DNA of 64,000 bases. Origin: Cyanobium sp. Cruz-8D1 (GTDB lineage: Bacteria > Cyanobacteriota > Cyanobacteriia > PCC-6307 > Cyanobiaceae). This document shows positions 59,196 through 64,000 of this stretch, piece by piece (positions within the stretch are counted from its first letter, which is position 1; every line of letters begins with the position of its first letter). The stretch covers positions 1 through 64,000 of the forward strand of contig NZ_JAGQCD010000008.1 in the NCBI RefSeq assembly GCF_024345975.1, written 5' to 3'. Both the position numbers and the translations under genes were made by a program. A model generated the notes under the pieces. It made no database searches, was not told where the DNA came from, and saw nothing but the letters and a program-made list of their open reading frames with translations.

Positions 59196-60194
59196 TCAGC
59201 CGGGGCCGCCACGCAGGGTGGCCCGCACCCGATAGATCGGCCGGCCCTGGCTTTCGTGATAGGTGCGCATCTGCAGCTCAGCCAGCAGCCCGAAACTGAA
59301 CAGCTGCACCCCACTGACGATCGCCAGCACCGCCATCAGCAGCAGGGGACGGTTGCCGATGTCGGCCCCCAGCAGCAGCTTCTCGCCCACCAGCCAGAGG
59401 GCGATGGCCAGCCCCACCCCCAGGGCCAGCAGGCCGGCGAAGCCGAACACATGCATCGGCCGGGTCAGGAACCGCTTCATGAACCACACCGTCAGCAGGT
59501 CCATCAAGACCCGGAAGGTGCGGTCGATGCCGTAGTTGCTGCGGCCATAGCGCCGGGCCTGATGGGACACCCTCACCTCGCCGATGCGGGCCCCTTCGAT
59601 GAAGGCCAGGGCCGGCAGGAAGCGGTGCAGTTCCCCATACAGATTCATGTCGCTGACCACCTCCCGCCGGTAGGCCTTCAGGGAGCAGCCGTAGTCGTGC
59701 AGCCGCACGCCGGTGACCCGGGCGATCAGGCGGTTGGCCACAAGGGATGGCAGCAGTCGGTTGAGGGCACCGTCCTGGCGCTGTTGGCGCCAGCCGCTCA
59801 CCAGGTCGAGGTCGTCCTGCTCCAGCCGGTTCAGCAGGAGTGGGATGTCGGCGGGATCATTCTGGAGGTCGCCGTCGAGGGTGACGATCACCCCACCGCT
59901 GCCGGCATCAAACCCGGCGGCCATGGCGGCCGTCTGCCCATAGTTGCGCCGCAACAGCACGGCCACCAACTCCGGTACGCGGCTGGCCAGATCACGGAGG
60001 ACCGCGGGGGTACCGTCCTTTGAGCCGTCGTCGACCAGAACCAATTCAAAGGATCGACCCAGCGGCCGCAGGGCTGCCAGCAACCTCTCCACCAGAAGGG
60101 GAAGGCTTTCCTCCTCGTTGTATAGGGGGACGACAACGGAAAGCTCCGGCGCAACTTCGGAAGTGTGGGCCAGGGCCGCCTCCGCCATGACCAT
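59196..60194 (-). CDS. Family 2 glycosyltransferase, polyprenyl-phosphate sugar synthase type
   Basis: 332 aa. The GT-A domain has LSVVVPLYNEEESLPLLVE, ELVLVDDGSKDGT, RRNYGQTAAMAAGFDAG and TLDGDLQNDPADIP (DxD-like). Two membrane helices follow (about 245-270 and 280-310), giving the DPM1/GtrB/ArnC-like plan of enzymes that load a sugar onto undecaprenyl phosphate. The sugar is not predictable. The start (MVMAEAALAHTSEVAPEL) is not conserved, and an in-frame ATG two codons on is possible. Stands between psaI and the NlpC/P60 gene, all on the minus strand. Confidence 0.88.
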   Translation of the reverse strand: MVMAEAALAHTSEVAPELSVVVPLYNEEESLPLLVERLLAALRPLGRSFELVLVDDGSKDGTPAVLRDLASRVPELVAVLLRRNYGQTAAMAAGFDAGSGGVIVTLDGDLQNDPADIPLLLNRLEQDDLDLVSGWRQQRQDGALNRLLPSLVANRLIARVTGVRLHDYGCSLKAYRREVVSDMNLYGELHRFLPALAFIEGARIGEVRVSHQARRYGRSNYGIDRTFRVLMDLLTVWFMKRFLTRPMHVFGFAGLLALGVGLAIALWLVGEKLLLGADIGNRPLLLMAVLAIVSGVQLFSFGLLAELQMRTYHESQGRPIYRVRATLRGGPG

Positions 60195-60219
60195 CCCGCG
60201 CTTGGGATCAGAACTTACT

Positions 60220-60942
60220 TCAGGGCGGTAGCGGGCTGCCGTCGTGGCTGTGCATCACCCGCCCCGCTCCCCGCAGTTCGGCGCGGTAGTGGCACGCCAC
60301 CGGATCCTGGTTGCGGGGATTCAGGTCGTCGATGCCGATGCCGTCGCGGCCGTGCTGGCAGCCGGAGCTGTGCAGGTAGCGGCCGTCGCCCAGGTGCAGG
60401 GCCACGTGGGTGCAGCGCTGTGGGGTGCCGAAGAAGAGCAGATCCCCCGGCAGCAGCAGGCTGGTGATGCCGCTGGCCGCGGCCACCGGGCGGCAGAAGC
60501 GCTCCTGTAGGTAGGCATCCCGAGGCAGCCAGATGCCGGCCTGGGCAAAGGCGGTCTGCACCAGTCCCGAGCAGTCGAAATCGGGGCCCAGGGTCCCCCC
60601 CCAGAGGTACGTGTTGGGGCGGTGACGGGCCGCCTCGGCGAAGGCGAGCACCGCCGCCAGGCGGGCGGTGATCCTGTCGCGGTCGAGCCGGGGCAGCGGT
60701 GGCGGCGGGGCAAGGTGGCCGTGGCCGGCGAGGGCGAGCGCCTCCACCCAGCAGGGGTAGCCGTCCTCATGCAGCCGCACTCGCAGGCGGGGCTCGGTGC
60801 CGGGCGCCGTCAGCACTTTCAGGTGCCGGCCCGCCTGGATCTCGGTGGCCAGGCCAGGGCCCTGCGGCCGGCTGTAGCCCGGCAGCGACCGGGTCAGGGT
60901 CCAGCCATGGCCCGGCGCCGGCAGGGTGCCTAAGGTCGCCAT
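60220..60942 (-). CDS. NlpC/P60 family peptidoglycan endopeptidase
   Basis: About 240 aa from ATG 60942. The frame is open much further upstream but only as antisense of the next gene. The N-terminal ~75 residues are SH3b-like (LTRSLPGYSRP, PRLRVRLHEDGYPCWVEA). The C-terminal NlpC/P60 domain has YLWGGTLGPDFDCSGLVQTAF with nucleophile C124, and LPGDLLFFGTPQRCTHVALHLGDG with H179. Cyanobacterial homologues of this layout cut gamma-D-Glu-diaminopimelate bonds in recycling peptides. No signal peptide is visible. Diverges from the beta-lactamase-like gene with 18 bp or less between starts. Confidence 0.9.
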   Translation of the reverse strand: MATLGTLPAPGHGWTLTRSLPGYSRPQGPGLATEIQAGRHLKVLTAPGTEPRLRVRLHEDGYPCWVEALALAGHGHLAPPPPLPRLDRDRITARLAAVLAFAEAARHRPNTYLWGGTLGPDFDCSGLVQTAFAQAGIWLPRDAYLQERFCRPVAAASGITSLLLPGDLLFFGTPQRCTHVALHLGDGRYLHSSGCQHGRDGIGIDDLNPRNQDPVACHYRAELRGAGRVMHSHDGSPLPP

Positions 60943-60960
60943 CGCAAGGTGCCGCCGCTG

Positions 60961-61881
60961 ATGGCGTTCTACAGCCCGGATCCGGCCATGGGCCAGACCC
61001 TGCGCCAGCTCATCGGCCAACTCGAACAGGAGGGGCGCCCGGGGCTGGGGGATCAGATCTCCGTCACCTGGCTTCGCTACGGGGCTTCCCTGGTGGGCAC
61101 CGCCGAGGGGCTGGACCAGGAGGCCTTCTGGGGCCAGCCCGTGACCGGCGCCGGCTGGGCTGGCGAGACCCTGCGCTATCCCGCCAGCGTGGTGAAGCTG
61201 GTCTATCTGGTGGCCGCCGAAGCCTGGCTGCAACGCCAGCTGATCGAGGAGGGGCCGGAGCTGCGCCGGGCCCTGGCCGACATGGTGCGCGACTCCGGCA
61301 ACGACGCCACCAGCCTCGTGGTGGATCTGCTCACCGGCACCACCAGTGGCCCGTCCCTGCCCCCGGGGCGGGCCGTGGCCTGGTGCCGCCAGCGCCAGGT
61401 GGTCAACGACTGGCTGGCCCGCCTCCGCTGGCGCGAGGTGGCGGGGGTGAACGCCTGCCAGAAGACCTGGGCGGAGGGGCCCTATGGCCGGGAGCGGGAG
61501 TTCTACGGGCCCCAGCTGGAGAACCGCAACCGTCTCAGCACCGATTTCACGGCCCGCCTGCTGCATGGGGTGATGGCTGGAGCGGCGGTGTCCCCACCGG
61601 CCTGCCGTCGCATGATGGCGCTCCTGGGGCGCTCGCTCGATCCCCAGGCGCGGGCCGCCGATCCCGAGAACCAGGTGGATGGTTTCCTCGGGGCTGGTCT
61701 GCCGCAGGGGGCCCGGCTGTGGAGCAAGGCCGGCTGGATGAGCCAGGCCCGCCACGACGCCGCCTACGTGGAGGTGGAGGGCAAGGCGCCGATGCTGCTG
61801 GTGGTCTTCAGCGAGGGACGGGCCCGGGCCGCCGATGCCAGCCTGCTGCCGGCCATCGCCACCGCCCTGTTGGACGCCTGA
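60961..61881 (+). CDS. Class A beta-lactamase-related serine hydrolase
   Basis: 306 aa from ATG 60961; GTG 60949 would add four residues. It carries the penicillin-recognising motifs in order: SxxK as YPASVVKLVYLV, an SDN-like SGN in VRDSGNDATSLVVD, and a KTG-like KAG in WSKAGWMSQARHDAAYVE. Related cyanobacterial proteins are annotated as serine hydrolases and need not hydrolyse antibiotics; a peptidoglycan role fits the divergent NlpC/P60 gene. There is no signal peptide, which is unusual for a beta-lactamase and suggests a cytoplasmic or non-classically exported protein. Confidence 0.85.
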   Translation: MAFYSPDPAMGQTLRQLIGQLEQEGRPGLGDQISVTWLRYGASLVGTAEGLDQEAFWGQPVTGAGWAGETLRYPASVVKLVYLVAAEAWLQRQLIEEGPELRRALADMVRDSGNDATSLVVDLLTGTTSGPSLPPGRAVAWCRQRQVVNDWLARLRWREVAGVNACQKTWAEGPYGREREFYGPQLENRNRLSTDFTARLLHGVMAGAAVSPPACRRMMALLGRSLDPQARAADPENQVDGFLGAGLPQGARLWSKAGWMSQARHDAAYVEVEGKAPMLLVVFSEGRARAADASLLPAIATALLDA

Positions 61882-61960
61882 GCCTGCCGTTCAACGGGCC
61901 GGGGAGGGTTGGCCAGGCTCTGAGCGGACCTGGCGGGATGGCCCTGGAAGGGCCTGGAAC

Positions 61961-62048
61961 GGAGAGGGAGGGATTCGAACCCTCGACAGAAGTTGCCCTC
62001 TGTAACTCCTTAGCAGGGAGCCGCTTTCAACCACTCAGCCACCTCTCC
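61961..62048 (-). tRNA. tRNA-Ser (anticodon GCT)
   Basis: 88 nt on the minus strand: acceptor GGAGAGG/CCTCTCC, anticodon stem CTCCC with loop containing GCT, the long class II variable arm typical of Ser, and T-arm GGTTCGAATCC. CCA is not encoded. It lies between the serine hydrolase (convergent) and alr (19 bp upstream on the same strand). Confidence 0.97.
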
Positions 62049-62066
62049 AGTGGCCATCAGAGCTTA

Positions 62067-63272
62067 TCAGGGCTCGGTCGCCGCTTCAGGCTCGGTGGGC
62101 AGCGCCAGGCGCGGCAGGCGGTGCTTGAAGCCGCACAGGATCTCCCAGGGGATCGTGCCGCAGCGCTCGCTCCAGTCGAGGGGGCTGATGCTCTCTCCCC
62201 CCTGTTCACCCAGGAGGGTGACCAGGCTGCCCACCTCGATCCGGGGAGCCTCGGTGGCGTCGATCACCAGCTGGTCCATGGTGATGGCACCCACCTGGGG
62301 CAGGCGCTGGCCGTCGAAGAGCACATCCATGCGGTTGGAGAGCTGGCGGGGCACCCCGTCGGCGTAGCCGATCGAGACCACCGCCAGGCGGCTGGGCCGG
62401 CTGGTGCGGAAGCGGTGGCCATAGCTGACGCCGACCCCCGCCCCCACCTGGCGCAGCAGGGTGACGCGGGCGTGGATCTGCAGGGCTGGCTGAAGCGACA
62501 CCACGCCGGCCAGGTGGGCCGCCGGCGGCTGGCCGTAGAGAGCCAGCCCCACCCGGACCAGGTCGTAGTGCTGCTGGTGCCCCCGCAGGGTGCCGGCCGA
62601 ATTGGCGAGGTGCCGGCAGCCGGCCGTGAGGCCCTGCTCGGCCAGGCTGGTGAGGACGCTCTCGAAGCGCTGTTGCTGGAGCTCGCTCAGGCCGTCGTCT
62701 GCCTCTGGAGGGGCATCGGCGCAGGCCAGGTGTGAATAGAGGCCCGCCAGCTCGATGGCTTCCATGCCCCGCAGGGCCGCCACCAGCCGCGGGCCCTCCT
62801 GCCAATCGGCGCCGAGCCGTGCCATGCCGGTGTCCAGCTTCAGCTGAACGGCCATGGTGCGGCCGCTGCCGCTGGCCAGGTTCTGGCAGAGCAGGGCCTC
62901 CCGCATGCTGCTGAGCGTCGGCATCAGCTGCCAGCGCAGACAGCTGCGCAGTTCCTCGGGCTGGGTGAGGTTGCCCAGGACCAGCACCGGGGTGGAGATG
63001 CCGGCGCGACGCAGCTGCACCCCTTCCGCCAGGGTGGCGACGCCGAAACAGGCCGCCCCCGCCTCCAGGGCGGCCCGGGCCACCGGCAGGGCGCCGTGGC
63101 CGTAGGCGTCCGCCTTGACCACGGCCATCAGCTGGGTGGCCGGTCCGATGTGGCGCTGCAGGGCGCGCACATTGGCCTGGATGGCCGCGGTGTTCACCTC
63201 CACCCAGGCCCGCTGCCGCGGCTGCGGGGACTCCTCCGTCGCGCTGGTGGGAGCGAGCGAGGCGCTGGTCAT
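62067..63272 (-). CDS. alr: Alanine racemase
   Basis: 401 aa. PLP lysine K53 sits in LMAVVKADAYGHGALPVARAAL. Other family blocks are LKLDTGMARLG, GLYSHLACAD, NSAGTLRG, RVGLALYGQPP, GVSYGHRFR, VSIGYADGVPRQLSNRM and GAITMDQLVID. It makes D-alanine for peptidoglycan. The first ~20 residues are Ser/Pro-rich and poorly conserved, so the start could be slightly further in. Divergent from the HNH gene. Confidence 0.95.
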   Translation of the reverse strand: MTSASLAPTSATEESPQPRQRAWVEVNTAAIQANVRALQRHIGPATQLMAVVKADAYGHGALPVARAALEAGAACFGVATLAEGVQLRRAGISTPVLVLGNLTQPEELRSCLRWQLMPTLSSMREALLCQNLASGSGRTMAVQLKLDTGMARLGADWQEGPRLVAALRGMEAIELAGLYSHLACADAPPEADDGLSELQQQRFESVLTSLAEQGLTAGCRHLANSAGTLRGHQQHYDLVRVGLALYGQPPAAHLAGVVSLQPALQIHARVTLLRQVGAGVGVSYGHRFRTSRPSRLAVVSIGYADGVPRQLSNRMDVLFDGQRLPQVGAITMDQLVIDATEAPRIEVGSLVTLLGEQGGESISPLDWSERCGTIPWEILCGFKHRLPRLALPTEPEAATEP

Positions 63273-63346
63273 GGACGCCGGTGCGAAGGGAGAACCATGG
63301 AATGCATGGGAATCCCGTTAGCATGCCGCCTATCCAGCGGACTGGA

Positions 63347-63847
63347 ATGGGCCACGTACTCGTTCTGAATGCGTCCTACGAACCGCTGAACATCACCACC
63401 TGGCGTCGGGCCATGGTGATGCTGCTCAAGGGGAAGGCCGAGGGTCTGGAGCACGACCCTGAAAAAGCCATTCGCCCTGACCATTTTCTGCCCACGGTGA
63501 TCCGGCTGCGCCAGTTCGTGCGGGTGCCCTACAAGCCGCTCCCCCTGACGCGCCGCAACGTCTTCCACCGCGACGGCCACGCCTGCCAGTACTGCGGCTT
63601 CCATGGCGAGCAGCTCTCCATCGACCATGTGGTGCCCCGCAGCCGGGGCGGCACCGACGTCTGGGAGAACGTCACCACCGCCTGTCTGCCCTGCAACGTG
63701 CGCAAGGGCAACCGCACCCCACGGGAGGCGGGCATGCCCCTGGCCCGGGAGCCCCGCCGGCCCCTGGGCAGCCTGAGCTTCGAGGCCAACCGGCGCATCC
63801 GCTCCGGCCAGCACCAGGAGTGGGCCAAGTACGTCATCGGCGCCTGA
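63347..63847 (+). CDS. HNH endonuclease family protein
   Basis: 166 aa from ATG 63347 (MGHVLVLNASYEPLNITTWRRA), the conserved start of this cyanobacterial family; earlier ATGs at 63281 and 63323 are possible but precede non-conserved sequence. The nuclease domain shows FHRDGHACQYCG, LSIDHVVPRSRGGTDVWENV and TACLPCNVRKGNRTP, giving two CxxC zinc pairs and the H-N-H residues. These proteins occur singly in nearly all cyanobacteria; their role, possibly DNA repair, is not established. Confidence 0.88.
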   Translation: MGHVLVLNASYEPLNITTWRRAMVMLLKGKAEGLEHDPEKAIRPDHFLPTVIRLRQFVRVPYKPLPLTRRNVFHRDGHACQYCGFHGEQLSIDHVVPRSRGGTDVWENVTTACLPCNVRKGNRTPREAGMPLAREPRRPLGSLSFEANRRIRSGQHQEWAKYVIGA

Positions 63848-63886
63848 ACCGCCCTCCCGCTCAACCACCGAGCTCATCCACGGTTC

Positions 63887-64000
63887 TCATCCACCGGTGC
63901 CGGTGGCCTCGAGGGCGAGCGCCTCAAGACCCTGGCGCTGCTCCTCGGCGATGCAGGCGCCGATCAGGTCCTCGATCTGGCCGGCCAGCACAGGCTCAAG
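63887..64000 (-). CDS. prfA: Peptide chain release factor 1, C-terminal end (cut by window edge)
   Basis: The minus strand from the window edge reads LEPVLAGQIEDLIGACIAEE, then QRQGLEALALEATGTGG and a stop at 63889-63887. This matches the RF1 C-terminus as I know it from cyanobacteria (a LEPVL..IEDLI..C segment after the last strand). Only 37 codons are present, so the GGQ and PxT motifs are outside. Converges with the HNH gene. Confidence 0.75.
   Translation of the reverse strand, partial: LEPVLAGQIEDLIGACIAEEQRQGLEALALEATGTGG

Noticed and set aside
60943-61755. Upstream extension of the NlpC/P60 gene
   Set aside because: Antisense to the serine hydrolase, whose SxxK and KAG motifs show the plus strand is the coding one.

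Overview
The window is high-GC chromosomal DNA from a picocyanobacterium of the Synechococcus/Cyanobium type. The evidence is the psbA start, complete psaA and psaB, psaI and psaL, ferredoxin-type glutamate synthase, DapL-type lysine synthesis, a CbiG-CobJ corrin fusion, the plastoquinone/tocopherol ring methyltransferase, and a cyanobacterial RNase E ending in the RRRRRRSSA tail. No CRISPR array, transposase or rRNA was seen.

Layout. 1-5 kb: the 5' end of psbA diverges from a B12-type radical SAM gene. A small accessory patch follows (FkbM methyltransferase and a broken beta-carbonic anhydrase) bracketed by an exact 29-bp direct repeat, then a secreted beta-helix/RTX protein. 5-7.4 kb (minus): dapL, clpS and a CPBP membrane protease, closely packed. 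7.5-14.6 kb: a fused radical SAM/DUF2344 protein, rne, rnhB, DUF1997 (minus) and pheA. 14.6-21.3 kb (minus): rpsL-rpsG-fusA-tuf-rpsJ (str operon), then a LON-domain protein and the quinone ring methyltransferase. 21.4-32.5 kb: A-type Fe-S carrier, phosphodiester glycosidase, Fd-GOGAT, lipA, tRNA-Pro, cbiG-cobJ and a membrane-anchored unknown. 32.9-37.5 kb: psaA-psaB with a clear terminator. 58.4-64 kb: psaL, psaI, a glycosyltransferase, an NlpC/P60 hydrolase, a class A beta-lactamase-like protein, tRNA-Ser, alr, an HNH nuclease and the 3' end of prfA.

The accessory block of most interest is 37.6-58.2 kb, lying between psaAB and psaLI. It holds a P-type ATPase lacking the usual Ca2+ ligands, three very large proteins that look exported (1807, 903 and 2519 aa), and an AT-richer membrane protein interrupted by an in-frame stop. 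The first large protein carries choice-of-anchor-I, phytase-like and 5'-nucleotidase domains. The second is an uncharacterised catalytic body on an RTX-like tail. The third joins an ExeM-like extracellular nuclease to a PhoD-type phosphatase and ends in tandem cadherin-like repeats and a DUF4114-like domain. Together they read as an extracellular route from DNA, nucleotides, phytate or other phosphoesters to free phosphate. Recent rearrangement is visible: two 458-bp 3' cassettes with about five differences, and a 312-bp tandem duplication with one difference.

The remainder is mostly housekeeping gene order that I recall as typical of marine and freshwater Synechococcus. Functions are from reading protein motifs; no database search was run.
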